Shown here one piece after another: positions 43,347 to 52,771 of a stretch of 64,000 nucleotides of DNA; within the stretch, counting starts at the first letter, position 1; every line of letters starts with the position of its first letter. A program made the translations under genes and the position numbers. Under the pieces are notes generated by a model. The model saw nothing but the letters and a program-made list of their open reading frames with translations, did not search any database and was not told where the DNA came from. The stretch comes from Segatella copri. GTDB lineage: Bacteria > Bacteroidota > Bacteroidia > Bacteroidales > Bacteroidaceae. The stretch lies in the NCBI RefSeq assembly GCF_009495355.1, contig NZ_VZAD01000038.1, positions 1 through 64,000 on the forward strand, given 5' to 3'.

Positions 43347-43955
43347 ATGGAAGGAAACAATATAACAGTAGATAAAGCTGTCCAAACCATAAAAGGGGCT
43401 ATTTTGCGAGCTCAAGCACAGGCGAGCCAGTCAAGTAATGCCATACAATTGTCTTTATATTATGGTATAGGACGTTATGTGTCTATCAATTTACAGCAAG
43501 CACATTGGGGCGCAAAGGCTCTTGATACTATTAGTGACAGGCTGCAACGTGAATTACCAGGATTAAGAGGTTTTTCTTCTGGTAACTTGAAGAAAATGCG
43601 TATCTTCTATGAGGAATGGCAATGCCTTTCAATTGGTTCGCCAATGGCGAACCAATTACAACAGCTTGAAAATAAAATAGAAGAAGGTGTTGAAATAGGA
43701 GAAAAGACACTCCTTTGTATTAACAGACCTATAGAGTTAGCAGACTTGCGTATAGAAGATTTCGTGGGCATTAGTTTTACTCATCATATGGAAATTTTGC
43801 ATAAAACTACCACTTTAGATGAGCGTATCTACTATATACATCAAGTGAACTTGCATCATTGGAACAAGTACGTATTACGGAAATACTTATCAGATGATCT
43901 ATATCACCATCAAGGCAATATGCCTAACAATTTTCCAAAAGCGATAATTCATTAA
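43347..43955 (+). CDS. DUF1016 N-terminal-domain protein, truncated
   Basis: A 202-residue protein matching the front half of DUF1016/YhcG proteins (LYYGIGRYVSINLQQAHWGAKALDTISDRLQRELPGLRGFSSGNLKKMRIFYEEW; later ISFTHHMEIL...RIYYIHQVNLHHWNKYVLRKYL). Full members are about 340-370 residues and carry a C-terminal PDDEXK nuclease domain, which is missing: the frame stops after MPNNFPKAIIH at the usual linker. It is probably a remnant, although the N-terminal domain could survive alone. Family members occur near restriction-modification and defence loci; none is seen here. Confidence 0.7.
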   Translation: MEGNNITVDKAVQTIKGAILRAQAQASQSSNAIQLSLYYGIGRYVSINLQQAHWGAKALDTISDRLQRELPGLRGFSSGNLKKMRIFYEEWQCLSIGSPMANQLQQLENKIEEGVEIGEKTLLCINRPIELADLRIEDFVGISFTHHMEILHKTTTLDERIYYIHQVNLHHWNKYVLRKYLSDDLYHHQGNMPNNFPKAIIH

Positions 43956-43965
43956 AATTAACAGA

Positions 43966-44853
43966 ATGAGATTCCTTGTTTTATTTATTACGATATTAAT
44001 ATGTTCGAACACTATTAAGGCTCAAAAGCTATATAGTGAGAGTGGCGATTTTTATGAGAAATCAAAGAGGAGTGTTGTTGATCATGCCAAGTTGGGAGTA
44101 TTTTATGAATTAAAGTTCCGCAAAGATTCTACCAAGTTGGATGATTATACTGAAGCGCAAACAGTATTGATGGTTTCAGATAAGCACTTACTTTTTAGTG
44201 ATTATAATCGATTGGCATTAGATTCAATAAATGACTATTTAGCCAGTAGCAAACAAAATAAAAAGGACCAAAAGGCTCGTGAAGAATGGATGCAAGCTAT
44301 TAAAAAATGGACTTTTTTCTTTGTTACGCTAACTGATTTAGAAGAACAAAAAACCACGGTACAGACTTACGATGTATTGCGAAGCTACGAGTACACTTAC
44401 CCAACGCCTCAAATGGACTGGCAATTGGTATCCGGGGATTCTATAATAAATCAAAGAGCTTGCAAAAAGGCCATTTGTTCTTTTGCCGGTCGAAATTATA
44501 TTGCATGGTACACAGAAACTATAGCACTTCCTTACGGACCTTATCTTTTTACAGGATTGCCTGGGCTGATCATGGAAATCCATGATGAAGGTCGCAATTG
44601 GATTTTTACAAATAATGGGGTCGGAAAGATGCCTCAATACAGTGACATGTATCTTTATAAAAAAAGGTATATCAAAGATTTGATTGTAACCACACGCGAG
44701 AATGCCCTGACCGGTTATCGGAATGACATTGAGGATTTTGATAATCTGAGTATTGAGATTTTCAAGGTAAGGGTTGAAAAGAACGGCCAAATGGTTACTC
44801 CGGAAGCAAACAATCCGAAACGTCCCAGTAATATGCTTGAATTACAATGGTAA
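43966..44853 (+). CDS. GLPGLI-family protein
   Basis: A 295-residue exported protein (signal peptide residues 1-19, ending TIKAQ) of the GLPGLI family, named for the motif found here as FTGLPGLIMEIHDE near residue 200. The family is confined to Bacteroidota, and members usually sit next to an outer-membrane receptor gene, as here, where the receptor start overlaps this stop by 7 bp. Function unknown, presumably periplasmic or outer-membrane. The CysX motif ACKKAICSFAGR before the family motif is also typical. Confidence 0.88.
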   Translation: MRFLVLFITILICSNTIKAQKLYSESGDFYEKSKRSVVDHAKLGVFYELKFRKDSTKLDDYTEAQTVLMVSDKHLLFSDYNRLALDSINDYLASSKQNKKDQKAREEWMQAIKKWTFFFVTLTDLEEQKTTVQTYDVLRSYEYTYPTPQMDWQLVSGDSIINQRACKKAICSFAGRNYIAWYTETIALPYGPYLFTGLPGLIMEIHDEGRNWIFTNNGVGKMPQYSDMYLYKKRYIKDLIVTTRENALTGYRNDIEDFDNLSIEIFKVRVEKNGQMVTPEANNPKRPSNMLELQW

Positions 44854-47411
44854 AGATTTTTAAAATATTATTTATGCTATTTCTGTTTCCTTTGTCTGTA
44901 TGGGCGCAGGAAACAGAAGGCGTTTTTAAGGGTATTGTTACGAATACAGAAGGCATTGGCATTGCTAATGTATTATGTAAGGCATTAAGTGCCACGGATT
45001 CTTTACTGGCTTATGGTATCACCCAAAGCAACGGACATTTTCATTTACAATACAAGAAGAATGTAAATAAACTGACATTCTCGAAAATGGGCTATGCCAC
45101 ACAAATTATTTCAGTTCAAAAGGATAAATATCAATATACCGTTCAGTTAGAAAAAAAACCTTATGAGCTTGATGAAGTTGTAGTGAAAGAGGCCCCTATA
45201 ACTCGTAAAAAAGATACGCTTGACTATTATGTAGAGTCTTTTCGTCAGAAAGAGGACTATAGCATTGAGGATGTGCTCAAACGCATGCCGGGTATTGAAG
45301 TGACGAATTCAGGACAAATTCTGTATCAGGGTAGCAGCATCAATAAACTGAACATTGAGGGATTAGACCTTATGGGTGATCAATATAACCAAGCCACTCA
45401 GAATATGCCAGCTGAGGCCGTATCTACGATTCAGGTTATGGAAAATAATCAGCCCATCCGTGCCTTGGAAGGAAAAATTCATAGTAATCATGCGACACTC
45501 AATATAAGGTTAAAAAAGAACTATAAAATGCGCCCTTTTGGTGACGCAGAAGTGGGAGCTGGAGGAACGCCTGCTATATGGGACGGTAGTCTGACAGGGA
45601 TTCAAGTGGCAAAGAAGAATCAAGTATTATTTACCGGAGCCTTAAACAACAGAGGTGCCTCATTGCGCAACTTGCAAAATGGCATGTCGAACTATACGGG
45701 CATTTATGCACAAGAGCAATTGCCAGCTCCTTTCCTCTATTCTACTACAACCCGCCGTCCACCCATTTCACCTATTTATTACTTGAACAACCGTTCCTAT
45801 TTTGCCGGACTGAATTATATGCACGCTTTCACTCCTTATTCCACTTTACGTTTCAATCTGCTTTACAACCACGAAGGAGAAAACCGTGAGGATAGCACCC
45901 GAAGCGAGTATTATGCGGGCGACACAATCAGTATTTACGAAAACAATCGGCAAAAGAGCTGTGAAGATGTAGTAAAAGGACAGGTGCGTTACGAATTGAA
46001 TGGCAAGAAGGTGTACGTGGAGAACATCCTTTCGGGACAATGGCAGGATGTCAGCTCCTATAATCAAAATGTAACCAATTTAGGCTCTTTGGGAGAGGAC
46101 ATACATCGCAAACCTTATTTTATTCAGAATGTCGCCAATGTCAACCTGACCACTCCAAGTCGTGTCTATAGTTTGGCTTCCATTGTGCGTACCTATCAGA
46201 CGCGCGAGCGACTTTCTGATTATTGGACAACAGCAGATAACGAATACAAACGGCAGAGCTATTATCTGAACCATTGGTTTATGCGCCACCGGCTTTCCAC
46301 GGCTTTCGATATAGCGGGCAATCCCTTGACGTTGGGTTACATTATAGAATACAAGCACAACCGACTACACGATACCCAACAGACGGCTACTTCGTCCTAT
46401 TGGCTGCACACACTCGAACCATCGTATCAAATTCAGTGGAGCGGTGGAAACGTCGAACTACTTCTTCCTGTGGAATATACCATTTCCCGCTGTGGCTGGC
46501 GGAAAGAAAAAGAACAAAAAGTTCTATTCTCTCCTTCGCTCGATTTCACTCAACAAATTAGTTATCTATTGCGAATGGAAACCTCGGTAGCCTATAACCA
46601 AAATGCTTCAAACGCCGATCCTTGGTTCAATGGAACGATGATGAACAACTACCGTACATTTACGACAGGTATCGACAGCCTTTCGGTGCAGCGTGTCGCG
46701 TTGGCGAATCTCCGTCTGTCGTATCTGAACACCATCACGCTCTTTTCGTGGAATGTTTATGTCGGCTGGACGCGCAGTACTTCCGACCATTATCTTAAAA
46801 GTCTTTATATGCCAGATTATACGCTCTTTGTTCCAGTGTGGAACGACCGCACGAAAACTACCTGGAGCATGGCACTGTCATGTCGTAAGAACTTTCGCAA
46901 TGCCCACATCAATTTGAGCGGACAGACAAATTATTCATATAATAAGGAGTTTGTGTCTCAAAACGAGGTGGAAGATTATATGCGCTATCATGCCTTGCAT
47001 GCTTCAGTCACGGCGCAATGGAGCGGACTGACATGGTTCCAACCCAAACTCACCATGGCCGGAAATATCAGTTGGAAAAAGCCTGATGTCTTCTCTGCAA
47101 CTGACAACCTGCTGAAAAATGCCTATTATTCCTTAACTATGGATTTCTATCCTATCAGTAAACTCCGGCTGTATGCCGACTTTTCGCAATCGGCCTTCGA
47201 AATAGTCCGTAACCATTACTCTATTAACAGTTTTTTGAATGCCGGTCTGCGCTACGATTTCAATTCTCGCTGGTCTGCAAGCGCAAATATCAACAATTTG
47301 TTTAACCGCAAAGACTACGAAGTTTCGCTTTATCAAAGAGCCAATTTTCAATACTACCGCGTACCGCTGCGTGGTCGTGAGTTTATGATTTCGCTACGGC
47401 TTAAATATTAA
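44847..47411 (+). CDS. TonB-dependent receptor with carboxypeptidase-regulatory domain
   Basis: An 854-residue outer-membrane protein coupled to the GLPGLI gene. Signal peptide residues 1-20 (PLSVWAQ). CarboxypepD_reg-like domain about 24-105 (FKGIVTNTEGIGIANVLCKAL). Plug about 110-250 (YELDEVVVKEAPITRKKDTLDYYV...IEDVLKRMPGIEVTNSGQILYQGSSINKLNIEGLDLMG). The rest is a beta barrel ending in MISLRLKY with terminal aromatic. Such GLPGLI-linked receptors have no proven ligand. It is the last intact gene of the island. The sequence is less AT-rich towards its 3' half. Confidence 0.88.
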   Translation: MVKIFKILFMLFLFPLSVWAQETEGVFKGIVTNTEGIGIANVLCKALSATDSLLAYGITQSNGHFHLQYKKNVNKLTFSKMGYATQIISVQKDKYQYTVQLEKKPYELDEVVVKEAPITRKKDTLDYYVESFRQKEDYSIEDVLKRMPGIEVTNSGQILYQGSSINKLNIEGLDLMGDQYNQATQNMPAEAVSTIQVMENNQPIRALEGKIHSNHATLNIRLKKNYKMRPFGDAEVGAGGTPAIWDGSLTGIQVAKKNQVLFTGALNNRGASLRNLQNGMSNYTGIYAQEQLPAPFLYSTTTRRPPISPIYYLNNRSYFAGLNYMHAFTPYSTLRFNLLYNHEGENREDSTRSEYYAGDTISIYENNRQKSCEDVVKGQVRYELNGKKVYVENILSGQWQDVSSYNQNVTNLGSLGEDIHRKPYFIQNVANVNLTTPSRVYSLASIVRTYQTRERLSDYWTTADNEYKRQSYYLNHWFMRHRLSTAFDIAGNPLTLGYIIEYKHNRLHDTQQTATSSYWLHTLEPSYQIQWSGGNVELLLPVEYTISRCGWRKEKEQKVLFSPSLDFTQQISYLLRMETSVAYNQNASNADPWFNGTMMNNYRTFTTGIDSLSVQRVALANLRLSYLNTITLFSWNVYVGWTRSTSDHYLKSLYMPDYTLFVPVWNDRTKTTWSMALSCRKNFRNAHINLSGQTNYSYNKEFVSQNEVEDYMRYHALHASVTAQWSGLTWFQPKLTMAGNISWKKPDVFSATDNLLKNAYYSLTMDFYPISKLRLYADFSQSAFEIVRNHYSINSFLNAGLRYDFNSRWSASANINNLFNRKDYEVSLYQRANFQYYRVPLRGREFMISLRLKY

Positions 47412-47442
47412 GATAAAGGCCTATTTAACCCAAATCCTTTAA

Positions 47443-47604
47443 TTTTTGTTGCAAAATATCTATGATTATGAGGATGGCATAGCCAAAGTGAGATGGGAGG
47501 TTAATCCTGATGGTATGTATTATCGTGATGAGGATGGCTTTGGCAAGACTGACGATGATGAACAGAACCTGTTCCACAATCGCTTTATGGAAGGGGCTTT
47601 CTGA
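47443..47604 (+). pseudogene. C-terminal gene fragment at the right end of the island
   Basis: An open frame without start codon reads YDYEDGIAKVRWEVNPDGMY, then YRDEDGFG...FMEGAF and stop. The PDGxYYxDEDGFG style recalls hypothetical proteins of Bacteroidota, but it is only about 50 codons and the front is missing. It lies between the last receptor and the core DUF2723 gene, so it probably marks an old breakpoint. The rest of 47412-47735 holds only the promoter of that gene. Confidence 0.45.
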
Positions 47605-47662
47605 GAAATATAATATTATCTAAAAAAAACAGCAAACTTCGCTCTTTTTCTTCTCTTTTTAG

Positions 47663-47671
47663 TATCTTTGC
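47663..47671 (+). promoter_or_regulatory. -7 box of the DUF2723 gene
   Basis: TATCTTTGC matches the consensus; the leader is about 60 nt. Confidence 0.6.
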
Positions 47672-47735
47672 AGCGATTTATGCCCTGAGGCATCGTAAAG
47701 AAAGTAAAATCATACATTTAAGTTTTAAAACAATA

Positions 47736-50700
47736 ATGAAACAGTACAAATTGGTGGACAATATCTTCGGATGGGTCGCTTTCCTTATTGCGGCCTTCGT
47801 GTATTGCTCCACAATTGAGCCGACAGCCAGTTTCTGGGACTGTCCTGAGTTTATCACAACTGCCTACAAGCAGGAAATCGGTCACCCTCCTGGGGCACCT
47901 TTCTTCATGCTCTTAGGTAATTTCTTTACTCATTTTGCCAGCGATACCACACAAGTCGCCAAGATGGTGAACACGATGAACGCTCTGCTGAGTGCCGTCT
48001 GCATCATGTTCCTCTTCTGGACCATCACGCACTTGGCACGCAAGCTCATCATCGGCGACTGGAAAGAGATGACCACCGCCAAGATGGTAGGCATCGAGGC
48101 ATCGGGTATGGTGGGAGCACTCATCTATACCTTCAGCGATACCTTTTGGTTCTCGGCTGTAGAGGGTGAGGTATATGCTTTCTCATCTGCCTTTACTGCC
48201 GTGGTTTTCTGGCTTATCCTGAAATGGGAAGACCATGCCGACGAGCCTCACAGCGACCGATGGCTGGTACTCATCGCCTATATGACAGGCCTCAGCATCG
48301 GTGTTCACCTGCTCAACCTGCTCTGCATCCCTGCCATCGTATTGGTATATTACTACAAGAAGGTGCCACATGCCAACCTCAAGGGCTCGCTCCTGGCGCT
48401 GTTCGTATCTTTTCTGGTAGTCGTTGCCGTGCTCTATGGAGTGGTGCCTGGTATCATCACCGTGGGCGGATGGTTTGAGCTGTTCTTCGTCAACACCTTA
48501 GGCTGCCCATTCAATACGGGTGAGATCGTATATATCATCTGCTTGGTGGCTTCGGTCATCTGGGGTATCTACGAGACCTACAATGCCACTGACAAGAACG
48601 AGAAGCGACAGAACCTTGCCTTCGTCTTGGGCTTCGGCATGCTCGGAATCCCCTTCTACGGATATGGATGGAGCGCTGCCATCACAGGTATCGCGGTGCT
48701 CATCGTATTGTGGTTTGTACTGGGTTACAAGCGCAAGAAGGAAGTTGTGGTTAAGAACGACGAGACTACCGGACTTACCAAGACCAAAGTGCAGCTCCTG
48801 CCTCTCATCTCAGCCCGCGTGAAGAACACAGCCCTGCTGTGCATGCTGATGCTGATGATAGGTTACTCAAGCTATGCCCTCATCGTGATCCGCTCGGCTG
48901 CCAACCCTCCTATGGACCAGAACTCGCCAGAGGATATCTTCACCCTTGGCAGCTATCTGAGCCGTGACCAGTATGGCGACCGTCCTCTGTTCTACGGACA
49001 GGCCTATACCTCACAGGTGGCACTCGAGGTGGATGGCGACATGTGCAAGCCGGTGATGACCGAGGGTGCTCCCGTATACCAGCGCAAGGAGAAAGCCAGC
49101 AAGGACGAGAAGGACTCATACTTCGTAGTGAGCCACAAGAATAAATATAAGTATGCGCAAAATATGTTCTTCCCACGTATGTATGATGCCGCTCACGCAC
49201 AGGCATACGAAGACTGGATGGGTGGCGTCAACGGAACAGAAGTACCTTTCGACCGTTGCGGTGAGAACATGACAGTAAAGGTTCCATCACAGTGGGACAA
49301 CATACGCTTCTTCCTCTCCTACCAGTGCAACTTCATGTACTGGCGCTACTTCATGTGGAACTTTGCCGGACGACAGAACGACATCCAGGGCAACGGCGAG
49401 CCTGAGCATGGCAACTGGATTACGGGCATTCCGTTTATCGACAACGCCATGTTGGGCGACCAGAGCAAGTTGCCTGATGACCTGAAGGAGAATAAGGGAC
49501 ACAACGTGTTCTACTGCATGCCTCTGATATTGGGTCTCATCGGTCTCTTCTGGCAGGCATGGTACACCCGCAAGCGCAAGGTGGTGAAGAACGGAAAGGA
49601 GACAGAGGAGTTGCTGCCTATCGGTATCCAGCAGTTCTGGGTGGTGTTCTTCCTCTTCTTCATGACAGGTCTTGCCATCGTGATTTATCTGAACCAGGTG
49701 CCTATGCAGCCTCGTGAGCGCGACTACGCCTATGCCGGCTCGTTCTATGCCTTTGCCATCTGGTGTGGCCTGGGCGTACTGGCTATCCTCGACCTGCTGA
49801 AAGAGCATGCCAAATTGAGCGGTACTGCCGTAGCAGCCATCGTGGCAGTCATCACACTCCTTGTACCTATACAAATGGCTTCGCAGACATGGGATGACCA
49901 CGACCGCAGCAACCGATACACCTGCCGCGACTTTGGTCAGAACTATCTGATGTCGCTCCAGGAGAAGGGCAATCCTATCATCTTTACCAACGGTGACAAC
50001 GATACCTTCCCATTGTGGTACAACCAGGAAGTGGAAGGTGTAGGCACAGACGCACGAGTTTGCAACCTGAGCTATCTGCAGACCGACTGGTATATCGACC
50101 AGATGAAACGTCCTGCATACAATTCACCTTCCGTTCCTATCACCTGGCCACGACTCGACTTCTGTTCAGGAACCAATGAGTATGTGACCATAGAGCCAGA
50201 GGCCAAGCAGCAGATTCTCGACTTCTACAAGCAGGATCCCGAGACAGCCAAGAAGCAGTTGGGCGAGAATCCATTCGAGTTGAAGAATGTGCTGAAATAC
50301 TGGGTTCGCAGCAAGAACCCCGACCTGCACATAATTCCTACCGACACCCTCTACCTCACTATCGACAAGGAGGCAGTAAAGCAGAGCGGTATGATGATGG
50401 CAGCCGACAGCATACCAGACAAGATGGTTATCTCATTGGCAGGAAAAAACGCGCTCTATAAGAACGACCTCATGATGCTCGAGATGCTGGCACAATGCAA
50501 CTGGAAGCGTCCGCTCTATGTGGCACTCACCGTAGGTGAGGAGAACTATATGAACTTGGGTGACAACTTCGTACAGGAGGGACTCGTCAACCGTATCACT
50601 CCTTTCACCACCAACAAGCCTGGTGCCAAGAACTTTGATACGGAGAAAGCATACCACAACATCATGACCCGCTTCAAGTTTGGCAACCTGAAGCAGAAAG

Positions 50701-51167
50701 GTCTGTATGTGGACGAAACCACTATGCGTATGTGCTACACTCACCGTCGCCTGCTGGCTCAGACAGCCCTGGCGCTCATCGCTGAGCACAAGGACAAGAA
50801 AGCCATCGACATTCTGAAGAAAGCCGACGTGGAGATACCTTATTATAATGTTCCTGTCGACTATATGAGCGGCGGTCTCGACATGGCACGAGGATGGCTC
50901 CTCACCGGTCAGAAGGCCAAGGGTGAGGAATACCTCAAGAAAGTATGGACCAACGCCACACAGTATCTCAACTACTACCTCTCGCTCAACGCCGATCGAT
51001 TCGCACAGGCACAGAGCGACTGCATACGCCAGATCATGATCATGCAGAGTGCAGCAGAGGTGGCTGGCATGGTAAGTCCTAAACTGGAAGCACAGTATGC
51101 CAAGCAGCTCAACGCCCTCTACACACTCTATCACGGACGTGGAGGACGTATGCCTGAAGGGTACTAA
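47736..51167 (+). CDS. DUF2723 membrane protein (TMEM260-like glycosyltransferase candidate)
   Basis: A 1143-residue inner-membrane protein. Residues 1-380 contain about ten helices with an early conserved TASFWDCPEFITTAYKQEIGHPPGAP loop, whose acidic residues resemble the catalytic first loop of GT-C glycosyltransferases. More helices lie at about 600-720, and the C-terminal 400 residues are soluble. DUF2723 is related to human TMEM260, a protein O-mannosyltransferase, so transfer of a sugar from a lipid carrier to exported proteins is plausible. It is the first core gene after the island, followed by a NodB-type deacetylase gene. Confidence 0.85.
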   Translation: MKQYKLVDNIFGWVAFLIAAFVYCSTIEPTASFWDCPEFITTAYKQEIGHPPGAPFFMLLGNFFTHFASDTTQVAKMVNTMNALLSAVCIMFLFWTITHLARKLIIGDWKEMTTAKMVGIEASGMVGALIYTFSDTFWFSAVEGEVYAFSSAFTAVVFWLILKWEDHADEPHSDRWLVLIAYMTGLSIGVHLLNLLCIPAIVLVYYYKKVPHANLKGSLLALFVSFLVVVAVLYGVVPGIITVGGWFELFFVNTLGCPFNTGEIVYIICLVASVIWGIYETYNATDKNEKRQNLAFVLGFGMLGIPFYGYGWSAAITGIAVLIVLWFVLGYKRKKEVVVKNDETTGLTKTKVQLLPLISARVKNTALLCMLMLMIGYSSYALIVIRSAANPPMDQNSPEDIFTLGSYLSRDQYGDRPLFYGQAYTSQVALEVDGDMCKPVMTEGAPVYQRKEKASKDEKDSYFVVSHKNKYKYAQNMFFPRMYDAAHAQAYEDWMGGVNGTEVPFDRCGENMTVKVPSQWDNIRFFLSYQCNFMYWRYFMWNFAGRQNDIQGNGEPEHGNWITGIPFIDNAMLGDQSKLPDDLKENKGHNVFYCMPLILGLIGLFWQAWYTRKRKVVKNGKETEELLPIGIQQFWVVFFLFFMTGLAIVIYLNQVPMQPRERDYAYAGSFYAFAIWCGLGVLAILDLLKEHAKLSGTAVAAIVAVITLLVPIQMASQTWDDHDRSNRYTCRDFGQNYLMSLQEKGNPIIFTNGDNDTFPLWYNQEVEGVGTDARVCNLSYLQTDWYIDQMKRPAYNSPSVPITWPRLDFCSGTNEYVTIEPEAKQQILDFYKQDPETAKKQLGENPFELKNVLKYWVRSKNPDLHIIPTDTLYLTIDKEAVKQSGMMMAADSIPDKMVISLAGKNALYKNDLMMLEMLAQCNWKRPLYVALTVGEENYMNLGDNFVQEGLVNRITPFTTNKPGAKNFDTEKAYHNIMTRFKFGNLKQKGLYVDETTMRMCYTHRRLLAQTALALIAEHKDKKAIDILKKADVEIPYYNVPVDYMSGGLDMARGWLLTGQKAKGEEYLKKVWTNATQYLNYYLSLNADRFAQAQSDCIRQIMIMQSAAEVAGMVSPKLEAQYAKQLNALYTLYHGRGGRMPEGY

Positions 51168-51171
51168 AATG

Positions 51172-51220
51172 AGGAGTTAACTCCTCAGCGACCGAAGGGA
51201 GCGATAACTCCTTAACTCCT
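51172..51220. terminator. Inverted-repeat region after the DUF2723 gene
   Basis: AGGAGTTAACTCCT (51172-51185) is a perfect palindrome, and related AACTCCTTAACTCCT follows at 51206-51220. Together they can form larger hairpins, but no clear T-run follows, so termination is uncertain. Confidence 0.4.
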
Positions 51221-51259
51221 TTAGCTTCTGAATATTAAACATTTAAAAAGAACTCGTCT

Positions 51260-51871
51260 ATGTTTATCGAGCAACCAGCCAAATGGCTGAGATGGCTGTA
51301 TCCGAAGGCAATTTGGAGGATGGATCCGAAGGAACACTCTGTTTACCTGACGTTCGACGACGGACCCATACCCGAATCTACACCTTTTATCCTTGAGACG
51401 CTGAGGAAATACAACATCAAGGCGACATTCTTCATGGTGGGAGAAAACGTGTTGCGCAATCATGACCTCTACAACCAGATTGTGGCAGAGGGCCATCAGA
51501 TAGGCAACCATACATTCAACCACATTGGAGCCTTCAAGCATCGTGTGATCTCCTATGTGCTCAACACCAACAAGGCCAACGAAATCATCCACGCCCACCT
51601 ATTCCGTCCGCCACACGGATGGATGAGACCCAGCGAGTACTGGTGGTTGCACCGCACCTACGAGGTAATCATGTGGGATGTGGTAACACGTGACTACTCC
51701 AAGTGGCTGACGGCAGAGGACGTGGTAGACAATGTGAAACGATACGCCCGCAACGGAAGTATCATTACATTCCACGACTCGCTGAAGAGCATAGACAAAT
51801 TGAAGACTGCCCTTCCGAAGGCTATAGAATGGCTTCAGGAACAGGGCTACGAATTCAAGATATTCAAATAA
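51260..51871 (+). CDS. NodB-type polysaccharide deacetylase
   Basis: A 203-residue metal-dependent deacetylase of the NodB homology family, acting on N- or O-acetylated sugars of envelope polymers. Motif 1 TFDDGP (residues 31-36) supplies the catalytic base and a metal Asp, motif 2 NHTFNH (83-88) the two metal histidines, and motif 3 RPPHG (116-120). No signal peptide is seen, so it acts in the cytosol or is exported by another route. Its stop overlaps into the next gene with no gap, so both are one unit. Confidence 0.9.
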   Translation: MFIEQPAKWLRWLYPKAIWRMDPKEHSVYLTFDDGPIPESTPFILETLRKYNIKATFFMVGENVLRNHDLYNQIVAEGHQIGNHTFNHIGAFKHRVISYVLNTNKANEIIHAHLFRPPHGWMRPSEYWWLHRTYEVIMWDVVTRDYSKWLTAEDVVDNVKRYARNGSIITFHDSLKSIDKLKTALPKAIEWLQEQGYEFKIFK

Positions 51872-52615
51872 ATGAAGAAAAGAATAAACAGCTATCAGGC
51901 TGTGGCAAGTTTCGTAAGAGGTTTCTTCGAGGCTTACGCACGTGGCATCATCGATGCTGTCATAGAGGGCAACGACTTCGAGAAGAAAAACGATCCAAAG
52001 GAAATCAAGCAGATGATGTTGGAACACTATGGCGAGGTAAACCAATATTACTTCGACATCATGTTCTCTACCTTGGTACGTCTGAACTACAAGACTGCCG
52101 AGGAAGCCAACGAGCGCATGCACAAGAACTTCGACAGTATGAAGAAAGCCGACCCAACCTTCGAGCCTACCATGCTCGACTACCTGCGCATTGCCTGCAA
52201 GAGTCCACAGCTGTACAAGGCCATGGAGGCTGAATACAAGCGCAACTTCACCTGGCTTCTGCAGGGCAAGTTCACTACCCTTGAGGAGCATGTACGCGAC
52301 TATACCCACGGCATCCTCATCAGTCTGGCCGACGAGCCCATGGCTGTGCACCTGCTGGTAAGGATTATCGTGAAGGCTTATGCCGCCGGGCTGAAATGTG
52401 GAAGCAAGGAGGGCAAACTGCCACAGTTGCACATGCCAACTATCCACGGCATGCTGCTCAACAACGTGAACATACTGCTCAACGAGACACCGCTGAAAAG
52501 CAGCAGCGAAGACCCTGTGGCGCTCTTCAAAGAGGCGTGCAAAGAGGAAGAAGAAAACATCAATGTACTCTTCAATACTCTCAACGACACGATGAAAGAA
52601 CTCGCCGAAGAGTAA
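51872..52615 (+). CDS. Helical protein of unknown function
   Basis: A 247-residue, mainly helical soluble protein without signal peptide or membrane segment. It starts directly after the NodB gene stop. Residues such as QMMLEHYGEVNQYYFDIMFSTLVRLNYKTAEEANERMHKNF and the acidic end CKEEEENINVLFNTLNDTMKELAEE are regular amphipathic helices. I do not recognise the family. Translational coupling suggests a role linked to the deacetylase. A strong terminator follows. Confidence 0.65.
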   Translation: MKKRINSYQAVASFVRGFFEAYARGIIDAVIEGNDFEKKNDPKEIKQMMLEHYGEVNQYYFDIMFSTLVRLNYKTAEEANERMHKNFDSMKKADPTFEPTMLDYLRIACKSPQLYKAMEAEYKRNFTWLLQGKFTTLEEHVRDYTHGILISLADEPMAVHLLVRIIVKAYAAGLKCGSKEGKLPQLHMPTIHGMLLNNVNILLNETPLKSSSEDPVALFKEACKEEEENINVLFNTLNDTMKELAEE

Positions 52616-52634
52616 AAAGAAAACTTCACTACTC

Positions 52635-52717
52635 GTGTTGTGCAACCGCACAACACCTGAAAGACAACCGCCCAACAGCTATTGTGCAAGTGCACATCAG
52701 CTGTTGGGCGGTTTTAT
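52635..52717 (+). terminator. Double hairpin terminator
   Basis: GTGTTGTGC/GCACAACAC (52635-52656) is followed by a 15-bp perfect stem AACCGCCCAACAGCT/AGCTGTTGGGCGGTT (52666-52713) and T residues. It ends the NodB operon and may also stop the converging phosphohexomutase transcript. Confidence 0.85.
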
Positions 52718-52771
52718 TACTTATATTCTGCAAGAACATTTCACCCATATTCCTGCATTTTTTCGTAGCAT

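Noticed and set aside
47736..51167. Assigning the DUF2723 protein as a defined protein O-mannosyltransferase
   Set aside because: Relation to TMEM260 is family-level; acceptor and sugar cannot be read from the sequence.
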